A program made the position numbers and the translations under genes. Shown one piece after another: positions 55,997 through 64,000 of a DNA stretch of 64,000 nucleotides. How positions within the stretch are numbered: position 1 is the first letter of the stretch; each line of letters opens with the position of its first letter. The DNA lies in contig CAZVOA010000006.1 of NCBI GenBank assembly GCA_964628465.1, positions 1 through 64,000 of the forward strand. The letters run 5' to 3'. The notes under the pieces were generated by a model, which saw nothing but the letters and a program-made list of their open reading frames with translations, was not told the origin of the DNA and ran no database searches. This stretch comes from JAFGPS01 sp964628465. GTDB lineage: Bacteria; Planctomycetota; Phycisphaerae; Sedimentisphaerales; Anaerobacaceae.

Positions 55997-56212
55997 TTAA
56001 TTCATGATTCTGTAAACTTCGCAGCCGCAATCAAGACACGTCCATGTATGTTCTTTGCGTGTATCGCGTATCCAGAAAAAAGCACCCATACCAGCGGTAA
56101 ATAATGTTATGAAAAAATAAGGCAAATGCCTGATCCTTGCTCTTGAAACAGGCACTTGTTTCAGGCATTTGCCGCAATAACCGCTTCCTTCTTCGAATCT
56201 TATTAAACGCAT
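55997..56212 (-). CDS. Membrane zinc-ribbon small protein
   Basis: A 71-residue protein with CGKC near residue 13-16, a hydrophobic helix (about 30-48), and CLDC plus a further Cys near the end. It looks like a split zinc ribbon anchored in the membrane. Function unknown. Overlaps nothing; it lies between a repeat and the GH51 gene. Confidence 0.65.
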   Translation of the reverse strand: MRLIRFEEGSGYCGKCLKQVPVSRARIRHLPYFFITLFTAGMGAFFWIRDTRKEHTWTCLDCGCEVYRIMN

Positions 56213-56245
56213 TTCGTAAACTGGCGATTATTAAATTACTAAGTT

Positions 56246-58222
56246 TTATTTCACATCAAGTCTATAAAGACTAATGCTATAACCGGGAACAGTAAGTTGA
56301 TTCGATACGCCAGAAATGGAACTTTCCTTGATTGCAATTTTCGGCTCTTTGCCCGGCTCGTTATAAGCCATTGGGTCTGAATTTGCAATCACCCAAACTG
56401 TACCTGCGCCGCTTAAATTAGCGCCTTTTAGGTCCATTGTGACTTTCTGCTCTTGTGCGGTTGTATTTACTACGCCGATAGTGAGAGCTTTTTTGTCTTC
56501 TGTCCAAGCCGCTGCAATATCCAACGCGTCGTTATTGTTTGCAATCTCAACTGGAATTGTGCCGTAATGATTTCTGTATAATTTCAGTGGCAAGCCTGTG
56601 GTTTCAAAACCTGCTTCGGTTTTGGTTGTTTTTATACAGCCAATCACATTGACAGTCTGAGCGTAGAAAGCAAGGTAAACCAAATCCGAATTTCTGTAAA
56701 ATTCGTGCAGACCAGCGGCTATACCAAGCGCATCCTGCATGAAGTATCTTCTTCCCAACTCGCCGTACCAGTACGCATCGGCGGGATTAAGCTTGTCACC
56801 TTCACCCGGATTAAAGTTCCAGTAGTTCCATTCTGTAATAGCTACTTCAATATCTTTGCCATTAAGTTCATCAAGTTCCTGACGAAGTTTACGATGATAG
56901 GTAGTTTTCTCGTTAATCTTGCCCTTAATCTGAGCGGCGTGCTTGGTGACATCTTTTATAGTTTCAGTGCAATAAAAATGTTCCGCTATTTTATCGATAT
57001 TGTCCGCACAGCCTTTTATTAATCCTCTGCTCCAATCGGTATCGACATCTCCGGAAGCAAAGCAAATAATATCAGGATCAGTTTCTCGCATCTTTTCAAC
57101 TACCCAGTTATGTTTAATAACATAATCTTCAAGGCTCATATAACCAAGCTGCCAGTTGCCCCACATTTCGTTTCCAACACACCACAAGCGAACATTAAAA
57201 GGTTCGGCTGAGCCATTGAGTTTACGCATAGCTCCCATTGGAGTAAGAACAGAACCATTTGCGTATTCCAGTTCAGCGGCACATGAATATGCGTCACCGA
57301 AACCTGTATTGGTAGTAATGAGCGGCTCAGCGCCAACGATTCTGCAGAAGTTAATAAACTCGTGCATTCCGAAATCGTTATGCTCTACGCCTGTCCATGC
57401 CGGATTTGTTCTCGGCGGGCGTTTGTCCCTGTCGCCGATTCCGTCACGCCAGTCGTAGCCGCTAACGAAGTTGCCTCCCGGCCAGCGATATACAGTAGAA
57501 TTCAGTTCTTTGAGAAGTTTCAGTGTATCAGCTCGCAGACCGTTGACATTGTCCGCGGGCATAATCGAAACTGTACCGACGAAACATGAGCCGCCATCGA
57601 CTTTGATTTCCAGCTTACCTTTGTTTGTATCGCCTTCGCTGGTTAGCCAGAAAGGATATTTTACATAATCTTTTTCAAGTGTTTTGAATGTCATCGAGTC
57701 TGCCTGATTATTTTCCCAGACAATTGACACTGTAACGCTCGGATTTCCATCTTTAGCTTTGAGGTAAATATAACCTGAATAATCCTTGCCTTTAACAAGT
57801 CCGAGGTCGAGCTGCCTTATGCCGCTTCCTGCTTGAACGAGAGGAGTATGTTCACCAACAAAGGAATTTTCTTTTACCATTGTAACGGAATTCGCGGAAC
57901 CCATAATTTGCCACGGCGAAGCGCCAACTACCTGGAATTCACTTTCGTCAGGAAATGCTTTTGTCTTTACGTATGGTTTATAGTCCGCTGTTATTGGATG
58001 ATAGAACTTTCTATCTTCGAGCATTTCCGCCCAGATTCCGCCGTAAACACAACGTCCGAGATGCTCGATAAACTGGCCATAGACATAGGGTGAAATCGCA
58101 TCTTTTGTTTTTGCCGCGTCAATTGTCACAGAATTCTGCTGTGCCTTTGCCGGCGACGAAGAACAACTTGCGATTATTAAGAGAGTGAGTAAAGAAATGA
58201 TAATTTTACACATGCCTTTCAT
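56246..58222 (-). CDS. Alpha-L-arabinofuranosidase, glycoside hydrolase family 51, lipoprotein
   Basis: A 658-residue GH51 enzyme releasing arabinose from arabinan and arabinoxylan. It has a lipoprotein signal (IASCSSS, Cys20). A carbohydrate-binding-like beta region occupies about 90-220. In the catalytic barrel the acid/base Glu is in WCVGNEMWGNW and the nucleophile Glu in VAITEWNYWN. A beta-rich C-terminal domain follows. AAAGGAG precedes the ATG. It probably acts at the outer surface in plant polysaccharide use. No sugar transporter is adjacent. Confidence 0.95.
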   Translation of the reverse strand: MKGMCKIIISLLTLLIIASCSSSPAKAQQNSVTIDAAKTKDAISPYVYGQFIEHLGRCVYGGIWAEMLEDRKFYHPITADYKPYVKTKAFPDESEFQVVGASPWQIMGSANSVTMVKENSFVGEHTPLVQAGSGIRQLDLGLVKGKDYSGYIYLKAKDGNPSVTVSIVWENNQADSMTFKTLEKDYVKYPFWLTSEGDTNKGKLEIKVDGGSCFVGTVSIMPADNVNGLRADTLKLLKELNSTVYRWPGGNFVSGYDWRDGIGDRDKRPPRTNPAWTGVEHNDFGMHEFINFCRIVGAEPLITTNTGFGDAYSCAAELEYANGSVLTPMGAMRKLNGSAEPFNVRLWCVGNEMWGNWQLGYMSLEDYVIKHNWVVEKMRETDPDIICFASGDVDTDWSRGLIKGCADNIDKIAEHFYCTETIKDVTKHAAQIKGKINEKTTYHRKLRQELDELNGKDIEVAITEWNYWNFNPGEGDKLNPADAYWYGELGRRYFMQDALGIAAGLHEFYRNSDLVYLAFYAQTVNVIGCIKTTKTEAGFETTGLPLKLYRNHYGTIPVEIANNNDALDIAAAWTEDKKALTIGVVNTTAQEQKVTMDLKGANLSGAGTVWVIANSDPMAYNEPGKEPKIAIKESSISGVSNQLTVPGYSISLYRLDVK

Positions 58223-58308
58223 TTGATGTCTCCTTTCAAATCTTCAATTCAGATTTCAAGTTAGAGTATTATTTTACACATACAATTGAAATAGCATTAT
58301 AGTGAAAA

Positions 58309-59292
58309 TCATGGGAAGTGCAACTCAATAATGTCTTTGTCGCTAAGGATGTGTGTTCTTTGGACTTGTTGGCCATCGTGAACGCCGGTTCCCCATTTTC
58401 GTGCGGATTTTAAACTTTCCGCCATATTGCGGTGGATATGTGTGGCAAGATCCATTACTGTTGAACCTACTGGTATAGTAAATGGGTCCTTCATATCAGC
58501 GGGTTTGCCCGGCGGCTTGGCGTAGATACGAATTATATTCAGCAGCTCGAACATTTTTCTGGAAAGTTCTTCCAGTCCATCGAACTCTTCAGCGGCTATT
58601 GGTACGAATTCAAAGGGATATTTACAGATTTCTTTCAAATGCTCAAGTGCGCCAGGTTTAGCGATATCAGATTTGGTGCATATAAAAAAAGTTTTTTTCC
58701 CTAATGTATTACCAATTTCATCAGCAGCTTCTGTTTCATTATTGATAAGGAGATTTCTCGATTCGAGAAAATCCAGGCACACTTTCAACTGTTCGTCCAC
58801 ATCTGAAGACAAGTCGATAACAATCGCTATTATATCGCAATTGCGATATGCACCCACCTGTCCCGGTGCGACTATTTCGGCCGTAATAGGAGGCATATCA
58901 ACCAGTTGAATTTTTATATCCTCGAATTCCACCATACCTGGAACGGGTGTGTTGGTCGAAAAAGGAAAACTTGCGACGTTGACTTTTGCGTTTGTCATAG
59001 CGGCGACGATAGAGCTTTTGCCGCTGTTCGGTGTGCCTAACAAAGCTACCTGACCTGCTCCGCTTTTGGGAATGTGGAAAATGTCGGTATTCGCAACGGT
59101 TTTTTTCTGTGTCGCGGCGTCCTTAAAATGACTTATCTTTTTCTTAAGTTCAGCCTGAAGTTTTTCCGTACCTTTGTGCTTAGGAATAATCTGAAGCATT
59201 TTTTCCAGCGCAAGGAGCTTCTCTTCGTTTGTAGTGGCCGTCTTAAACCACTGCTCTGCCTTCAAATAAACTGGTGTTAAATTCGCCGGCAT
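58309..59292 (-). CDS. TGS-domain GTPase, DRG/Obg-like
   Basis: A 327-residue GTPase. The N-terminal 75 residues form a helical domain (PVYLKAEQWFKTA, then IPKHKGTEKLQAELKKKI). G1 is LGTPNSGKSS. G3 is DMPP where Obg/DRG have DxPG, and G4 is TKSD. The C-terminal TGS domain spans about 265-327. Such proteins act in ribosome-related processes, and the role of this family is unknown. The DMPP motif may be a family trait rather than a loss. Confidence 0.85.
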   Translation of the reverse strand: MPANLTPVYLKAEQWFKTATTNEEKLLALEKMLQIIPKHKGTEKLQAELKKKISHFKDAATQKKTVANTDIFHIPKSGAGQVALLGTPNSGKSSIVAAMTNAKVNVASFPFSTNTPVPGMVEFEDIKIQLVDMPPITAEIVAPGQVGAYRNCDIIAIVIDLSSDVDEQLKVCLDFLESRNLLINNETEAADEIGNTLGKKTFFICTKSDIAKPGALEHLKEICKYPFEFVPIAAEEFDGLEELSRKMFELLNIIRIYAKPPGKPADMKDPFTIPVGSTVMDLATHIHRNMAESLKSARKWGTGVHDGQQVQRTHILSDKDIIELHFP

Positions 59293-59389
59293 AAAAGATT
59301 AAATAAAAAGTTAAAAGGATAAATTAAAAAAAACGACAAAAGGTAAAAGTTGTTTTTTCTTTTACCTTTTGCCTTATTACTATTTTTAT

Positions 59390-60478
59390 TTACTCAGCAA
59401 CTTTAGCGGCTACGAGGTCTCCAACTTCGGTAGTTGAATAACCCATTTTTCCGGCCGCAAGTGATTTCATTTTATTGGCAGTAATGAATTTTACTGAGTC
59501 TTCAATCTTTTTACTTGCCTTTTCCTGGCCTAAATGCTCGAGCATCATCTGGGCTGCGCAAATAGCCGCCAAAGGATTTATCACGTTCTTACCTGTATAT
59601 TTCGGAGCGCTGCCGCCGATAGGCTCGAACATGCTTACGCCTTCCGGGTTAATATTACCACCAGCCGCGATTCCCATGCCGCCCTGAATCATAGCGCCAA
59701 GGTCTGTGATGATGTCACCGAACAGATTGCCTGTAACGATTACATCGAACCATTCCGGATTTTTGACAAACCACATACAGGTCGCGTCAACATGGTAATA
59801 GTCTCTTGCAATATCAGGATACTGTGCTTTGCCCATTTCGTGGAAAGCTCGTTCCCACAGGTCATAGATAAATGTCAGCACGTTTGTTTTGCCGCAAAGA
59901 GCGAGTGTGTTTTTGTCGCTTTTGCCGCGAGCTTTTTTACCGTATTTTTTAGCGTACTCGAATGCGTATTTCAGACATCTGTCAACCTGAAACCGTGAAT
60001 ACACCGCCGACTGCACCGCAACCTCGTGTGGTGTTCCTTTCATTGTAATACCGCCTGTGCCGGTATATGCGTCGCCTGAGTTTTCACGCACAACGACAAA
60101 ATCAATCTGCTCCGGCCCTTTGCCTTTTATCGGTGTCTCAACGCCTGGATATAATCTCACAGGCCTAAGATTGATATATTGGTCAAGCTCGAACCTTGCT
60201 TTTAGAAGAATTCCTTTTTCCAATATGCCGGGTTTTACATCAGGATGACCGATAGCGCCGAGAAGAATCGCATCGAATTTACGAAGCTCTTCTATTGCGC
60301 TATCCGGCAGAGTTTCACCTGTTCTTTTGTATCGTTCGCCGCCAAAATCGAAATTTGTCAGTTCGACCTTGAAACCGAATTTATCCGCCGCGGTTTTCAA
60401 TACTTTAACCGCTTCCGCCGTAACTTCCGGCCCAGTCCCGTCGCCGGGCATAACCGCTATATTATAACTTTTAGCCAC
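59390..60478 (-). CDS. leuB: 3-isopropylmalate dehydrogenase
   Basis: A 362-residue NAD-dependent dehydrogenase of the isocitrate/isopropylmalate family: GDGTGPEVT near the start, RENSGDAYTG, and GNLFGDIITDLGAMIQGGMG near the metal-binding Asp residues. It converts 3-isopropylmalate to 2-ketoisocaproate. GTG start at 60478 with AAGGAG upstream. Last gene of the leu operon. Confidence 0.93.
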   Translation of the reverse strand: MAKSYNIAVMPGDGTGPEVTAEAVKVLKTAADKFGFKVELTNFDFGGERYKRTGETLPDSAIEELRKFDAILLGAIGHPDVKPGILEKGILLKARFELDQYINLRPVRLYPGVETPIKGKGPEQIDFVVVRENSGDAYTGTGGITMKGTPHEVAVQSAVYSRFQVDRCLKYAFEYAKKYGKKARGKSDKNTLALCGKTNVLTFIYDLWERAFHEMGKAQYPDIARDYYHVDATCMWFVKNPEWFDVIVTGNLFGDIITDLGAMIQGGMGIAAGGNINPEGVSMFEPIGGSAPKYTGKNVINPLAAICAAQMMLEHLGQEKASKKIEDSVKFITANKMKSLAAGKMGYSTTEVGDLVAAKVAE

Positions 60479-60515
60479 TTTTTTACTCCTTGTCGTATTT
60501 CTTGAGTTTTCTACT

Positions 60516-61001
60516 TTAGTTTTGTGTTTTCATTATATGTTCAAGCAAGCCGCCGTCGTTGATTATTTCCAATGCAAAATCCGGCAGTGCATTAAACTTT
60601 ATATCTATACCACTTGTTTTGTTTTTTATCAAGCCTGTTTTGAAATTGATATCGAGTTCGTCGCCGTCTTTGATTTTGCTTAAAGCATCTTCAGATTCTA
60701 TCAAATAGAAGCCGTTGTCGATTGCGTTGCGGTAGAAAATTCGCGCAAAGGTTTTTGCAATAACAGTTTTTACGCCTGCGCCGCGAAGTGCCCAGACGGC
60801 GTGTTCGCGTGATGAGCCGCAGCCGAAATCATCTCCTGCTACGATGCAATCATTTTTTTTAACCTTCCTGACAAAATCCTTGTCCAAATCTTCCATGCAG
60901 TGAGCTGCCAATTCTTTTTCGTTATCAGTATTCAAATACCGTGCGGGAATTATTTCATCTGTATTAATATGATCCCGTTTATATACGTGTGCTTTTGACA
61001 T
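60516..61001 (-). CDS. leuD: 3-isopropylmalate dehydratase small subunit
   Basis: A 161-residue LeuD, with DDFGCGSSREHAVWALRG and FARIFYRNAIDNG lining the active site. With LeuC it isomerises 2- to 3-isopropylmalate. Typical length. Separated from leuC by the GxxExxY element. Confidence 0.95.
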   Translation of the reverse strand: MSKAHVYKRDHINTDEIIPARYLNTDNEKELAAHCMEDLDKDFVRKVKKNDCIVAGDDFGCGSSREHAVWALRGAGVKTVIAKTFARIFYRNAIDNGFYLIESEDALSKIKDGDELDINFKTGLIKNKTSGIDIKFNALPDFALEIINDGGLLEHIMKTQN

Positions 61002-61040
61002 TATTTATTCCTTAAAAAAATCTAAAGTCTAATTTCTGTT

Positions 61041-61500
61041 TAACCGCTGATTTACACAGATTTTCACTGATTTATTTTCAGGTTAAAACTATCGTGTATC
61101 AATTAATCTTTTAAACTCCAGTGAAGAATTTCCGAAGTTAATTAACAATGCAAGCGACAAATTAGTTGCTTTTAAATAATTTAATACCTGTGCATTTTCG
61201 GTTTCTGTTAATTTTTTTATTGCCTTCAATTCAACTAAAACTTTATTTTCGATTACAAAATCACAGAAAAACTGCTTGGCAAGTTTACCTTTATAAAAGA
61301 CATCTACAGGTTTCTGCCTTTCAAAAGATATTTTCTGCAAATCTAATTCTATTGCCATAGCTTCTTCATAAACACTTTCCAGAAAGCCGTTATGGAGAGT
61401 ATTATGAACTTCCATAGCAGCGCCTATAATTTTCTCTGTTAAATCCTGATTTAAATAATTCATTTTTTAATCTGCGAAAATCAGTGCCAATCTGTGGTTA
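61041..61500 (-). mobile_element. Compact GxxExxY element inserted between leuC and leuD
   Basis: A 460-bp unit with inverted ends. Each end is three 10-bp iterons of pattern CRCWGATTNN, at 61045-61074 (plus strand) and 61496-61467 (minus strand), preceded by TAACC at the outer edge; the two ends match at 26 of 34 positions. The GxxExxY ORF fills nearly all the space. The right end overlaps the leuC stop codon. This supports insertion of a self-contained element; no transposase is seen. Confidence 0.6.
61089..61463 (-). CDS. GxxExxY protein
   Basis: A 124-residue protein of the GxxExxY family: GFLESVYEEAMAIEL carries the family motif, and the DFVIENKVLVELKAI stretch resembles a PD-(D/E)XK nuclease fold. 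Genes of this family are abundant and scattered in some genomes and appear in intervening sequences. Function unproven. The start codon lies three bases from the right iteron array, with no ribosome site. Confidence 0.85.
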   Translation of the reverse strand: MNYLNQDLTEKIIGAAMEVHNTLHNGFLESVYEEAMAIELDLQKISFERQKPVDVFYKGKLAKQFFCDFVIENKVLVELKAIKKLTETENAQVLNYLKATNLSLALLINFGNSSLEFKRLIDTR

Positions 61501-62760
61501 AATAAAATCTCTACAGTCAGTTATTTTTCCTGTTATTGCGCTTGCGGCGGCTGTAGCTGGGCTGGCCAGATAAACTTCGCTTTCCGGATGTCCCATTCTG
61601 CCGACAAAATTTCTGTTCGTTGTGCTGATGCACTTTTCACCTTTTGCGAGAATGCCCATAAAGCCGCCGAGACACGCGCCGCATGTCGGAGCTGAAATAA
61701 CACATCCTGCATCGTAGAATATATCGAACAGACCTTCATCTTTTGACCGTTTCCATATTTCAGGTGTCGCCGGTACAATCAATGTGCGAATAGCGACCTG
61801 TTTGCCTTGGAGTATTTTCGCGGCTATGCGCAAATCTTCAATTCTGCCGTTGGTGCAGCTTCCAATATACGACTGGTCCATTTGCATTCCTGCACATTCA
61901 CCGACTGGTACGCCGCCGCTTGGTAAATGCGGCAAAGCTACCATTGGCTCAATTTTAGAGCAATCGAAAGTTTCGGTTGTCATGTATTCAGCGTCACTAT
62001 CCGATTTGAAAACGGTGTAATCTTTTTTCTCTTTCAGATGTTCATCAAGATATTGTTTTGTTATGTCATCGAAACCGATTATGCCGCTTTTGGCTCCGGC
62101 TTCGATTGCCATATTCGTAATAGTCATTCTTGCTTCCATCGACATTTCAGAAAGAGTTGGCCCGACAAACTCCATCGCTCTGTACAATGCGCCGTCTGTT
62201 CCGATTCTTGCGATTACGGCCAGTATAACATCTTTGCTGTAAACACCGTGTCCGAGTGAGCCGTTCAAAACGAACTTCATTGAGGCAGGTACTTTAAACC
62301 ATAATTGTCCTGTCGCGATTGCTGCCGCTGTGTCAGTTGAACCAATGCCTGTGCTGAACGCCGCAAATGCGCCGTAAGTACATGTATGCGAATCGCCGCC
62401 TACAATAACTTCGCCGGGCCTGATATGTCCCTGTTCCGGAAGCAGGGCGTGACATACACCCGCTCTGCCGAGCTTGTAATAATATTTTAATTTATGTTTT
62501 TTTGCCCATGTATCAAGACGCTTATGCAATTCAGCGCTCTTGATATCTTTGGCTGGCTGGAAGTGGTCCGGTGTTACAACGATTTTTTCCGAATCGAAAA
62601 CTTTATCGATTCCTTTTTCGGCGAGCATTGTAATCGCCGGAGGAGTCGTCACATCGTGACACATCACAACATCGATATTCGCATCGACCAGGTCACCGGC
62701 TTTTACAGTTTTTTTGTCTGCTGCTTTAGCCAATATTTTTTCAGTTATTGTCATTCCCAT
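61498..62760 (-). CDS. leuC: 3-isopropylmalate dehydratase large subunit
   Basis: A 420-residue aconitase-family subunit: the iron-sulfur cluster Cys residues are in YIGSCTNGR and SAPTCGACLGG. It works with LeuD. ATG 62760 is chosen because AAAGGAT lies just upstream; an upstream Met at 62781 has no ribosome site. The stop codon TAA falls in the edge of the GxxExxY element. Confidence 0.95.
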   Translation of the reverse strand: MGMTITEKILAKAADKKTVKAGDLVDANIDVVMCHDVTTPPAITMLAEKGIDKVFDSEKIVVTPDHFQPAKDIKSAELHKRLDTWAKKHKLKYYYKLGRAGVCHALLPEQGHIRPGEVIVGGDSHTCTYGAFAAFSTGIGSTDTAAAIATGQLWFKVPASMKFVLNGSLGHGVYSKDVILAVIARIGTDGALYRAMEFVGPTLSEMSMEARMTITNMAIEAGAKSGIIGFDDITKQYLDEHLKEKKDYTVFKSDSDAEYMTTETFDCSKIEPMVALPHLPSGGVPVGECAGMQMDQSYIGSCTNGRIEDLRIAAKILQGKQVAIRTLIVPATPEIWKRSKDEGLFDIFYDAGCVISAPTCGACLGGFMGILAKGEKCISTTNRNFVGRMGHPESEVYLASPATAAASAITGKITDCRDFI

Positions 62761-62784
62761 ATTTTTATCCTTTAATTTCAAATT

Positions 62785-63999
62785 TTATAATTCAGCTTTT
62801 AATTCAGTTTTATCGCCTTTGTCGGCGACCATTCTATTAATCGCATCGACGTAGGCTTTAGCGCTTGCTTCAATAATATCAGTCGAGACACCCCGGCCGA
62901 TATAGGTTCTGCCTTCATCATTAATTCTGACGGATGCTTCGCCGAGTGCTTCCTTTCCGCCTGTAACGGCGCGAATCGAATAGTTTTCCAATTTCGGCGA
63001 TAAACCGATAGCTTCGCGAATCGCTTCATAAGCGGCGTCCACGGGTCCGTCACCACAAGCGGCAGCCTGACGAATCTTGTTATCAGGAAAGCGAATTTTC
63101 ACCGCGCCGGTCGGAAGCGTTCCTGTTCCGCTGGTAACACTTAAATACTCCAGAACATAAGTCTGGCTTACCTTTCTCGCTTCATCGCCAATCAGGGCAG
63201 CGATATCTTCGTCAAAAACTTCTCGTTTCTTATCAGCAATTACCAGGAAACGCTCGTATAAATTGTCGAGATCTTCCTTTGATAAAGTATATCCCATCTC
63301 TGCGAGACGATGTTTCAAGCCGTGCCTGCCGGTTCGTGCGGTCAAAACCACTTTTGTCTTTTGACCGCCAACGTCTTCGGGCTTCATAATTTCATAGGTT
63401 TCCCGTTTTTTCAATACGCCATCGACATGAATTCCTGAACTATGCGCAAAAGCGTTACTGCCGACAACAGCTTTGTTCGGAGGAACCATAAAACCCAGCT
63501 TGTCCGCGACCATACGGCTTGTCCGGCAAAGCTCAGTAGTCTTGATATTGGTATCGACATCGAAGAAGTCCTGACGTGTACGGATTGCCATAACTACTTC
63601 TTCCATAGCGGCGTTACCGGCACGCTCACCAATACCGTTTATTGTGCATTCTACCTGCCTTGCGCCATTTCGTACCGCCGCGAGTGAATTCGCAACCGCC
63701 ATTCCCAAATCGTCATGGCAATGTGCGCTGATAACCGCTTTTTCGATATTCGGAACTCTTTGGCGTATATTGGAAATCAACTGTCCGAATTCGTACGGAA
63801 TCGCGTAGCCGGTCGTATCAGGAATATTCAAAACTGTTGCGCCTGCGTTAATTACGGCTTCCAGTATCTGGTATAGATACTCCGGCTCGGCTCGTCCTGA
63901 ATCTTCAGTATAAAATTCCACAGAATCGGTATATTGGCGGGCGTGTTTTACAGCCGCTACGGCCATTTCAATCGCTTTGGCCTTTTTCTCGGCGAGCGT
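62785..63999 (-). CDS. leuA: 2-isopropylmalate synthase, N-terminus cut by window edge
   Basis: About 404 visible residues of LeuA. HCHDDLGMAVANS and GIGERAGNAA are the catalytic and metal-binding motifs, and the C-terminal part is the LeuA dimer/regulatory domain that binds leucine. The frame stays open to the window end, so the N-terminal HMGL-like start is missing. It condenses 2-ketoisovalerate with acetyl-CoA, the first committed leucine step. leuC follows after 24 nt. Confidence 0.95.
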   Translation of the reverse strand, partial: TLAEKKAKAIEMAVAAVKHARQYTDSVEFYTEDSGRAEPEYLYQILEAVINAGATVLNIPDTTGYAIPYEFGQLISNIRQRVPNIEKAVISAHCHDDLGMAVANSLAAVRNGARQVECTINGIGERAGNAAMEEVVMAIRTRQDFFDVDTNIKTTELCRTSRMVADKLGFMVPPNKAVVGSNAFAHSSGIHVDGVLKKRETYEIMKPEDVGGQKTKVVLTARTGRHGLKHRLAEMGYTLSKEDLDNLYERFLVIADKKREVFDEDIAALIGDEARKVSQTYVLEYLSVTSGTGTLPTGAVKIRFPDNKIRQAAACGDGPVDAAYEAIREAIGLSPKLENYSIRAVTGGKEALGEASVRINDEGRTYIGRGVSTDIIEASAKAYVDAINRMVADKGDKTELKAEL

Positions 64000-64000
64000 T

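Noticed and set aside
59338..59370. Hairpin between leuB and the GTPase gene as a terminator
   Set aside because: The stem is almost wholly A/T (AAAAGGTAAAAG) and has no separate T-run, so evidence is too weak to call.

Overview
The window is one gene-dense bacterial chromosomal segment of low-to-moderate GC, with no phage, plasmid or insertion-sequence transposase. The cell is clearly diderm: many lipoprotein signals, secreted beta-propeller, LRR and TPR proteins, a TRAP transporter and a FlgI-like lipoprotein. The best guess is a member of the Planctomycetota, probably Phycisphaerae (Sedimentisphaerales-like). The reasons are the dockerin-like C-terminus on a secreted protease (14236-15810), HEAT-repeat secreted proteins, a GxxExxY gene, DUF2202 and DUF6485 proteins, and GH51 arabinofuranosidase. 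This assignment is inference from gene content, not from a marker phylogeny.

Layout. 1-4133: SigA-like sigma factor, apt, an OPT-family transporter and a small membrane protein (+). 4295-10294: a tight five-gene minus-strand operon of SH3 protein, M48 lipoprotein peptidase, CHASE2 adenylate cyclase, metallo-beta-lactamase-fold hydrolase and a MscS channel with a cyclic-nucleotide-binding domain. It looks like a complete make, degrade and sense cAMP circuit. 10448-13983: TrmH-type methyltransferase, then an Abi-alpha / DUF2806 / AAA ATPase cluster next to tRNA-Arg(CCG). 14199-18183: a secreted two-lobe aspartic protease with dockerin-like tail, a REP/BIME-like repeat, a galactokinase-like GHMP kinase and PyrK. 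18232-28057: SMC, a FlgI-HEAT lipoprotein, an ArsR regulator driving a four-domain sulfur-transfer oxidoreductase, and a secreted serpin.

28105-32846: GroES-like protein, LRR protein, an ECF sigma / zinc anti-sigma / double CpxP-like operon and a divergent DUF2202 ferritin-like protein. 32928-35932: argB-argD-argF. 36146-40846: four secreted proteins including two tandem beta-propeller paralogues. 41174-45226: dnaN, DUF721 (DciA-like) and gyrB, an origin-type cluster without recF. 45585-49369: TPR lipoprotein and a complete TRAP transporter. 49391-59292: giant TPR protein, Cys-rich small proteins, another propeller protein, GH51 arabinofuranosidase and a TGS-domain GTPase. 59390-64000: leucine operon leuA (cut by the window edge), leuC, leuD and leuB, interrupted between leuC and leuD by a compact GxxExxY element with inverted iteron ends.

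The items most worth follow-up are the cAMP-mechanosensitive operon (4295-10294), the GxxExxY element with 10-bp iterons abutting the leuC stop (61041-61500), the bacterial bilobal aspartic protease, the FlgI-HEAT fusion, the ArsR-controlled sulfur fusion enzyme, the tRNA-adjacent Abi cluster, and a conserved promoter architecture shared by secreted-protein genes.
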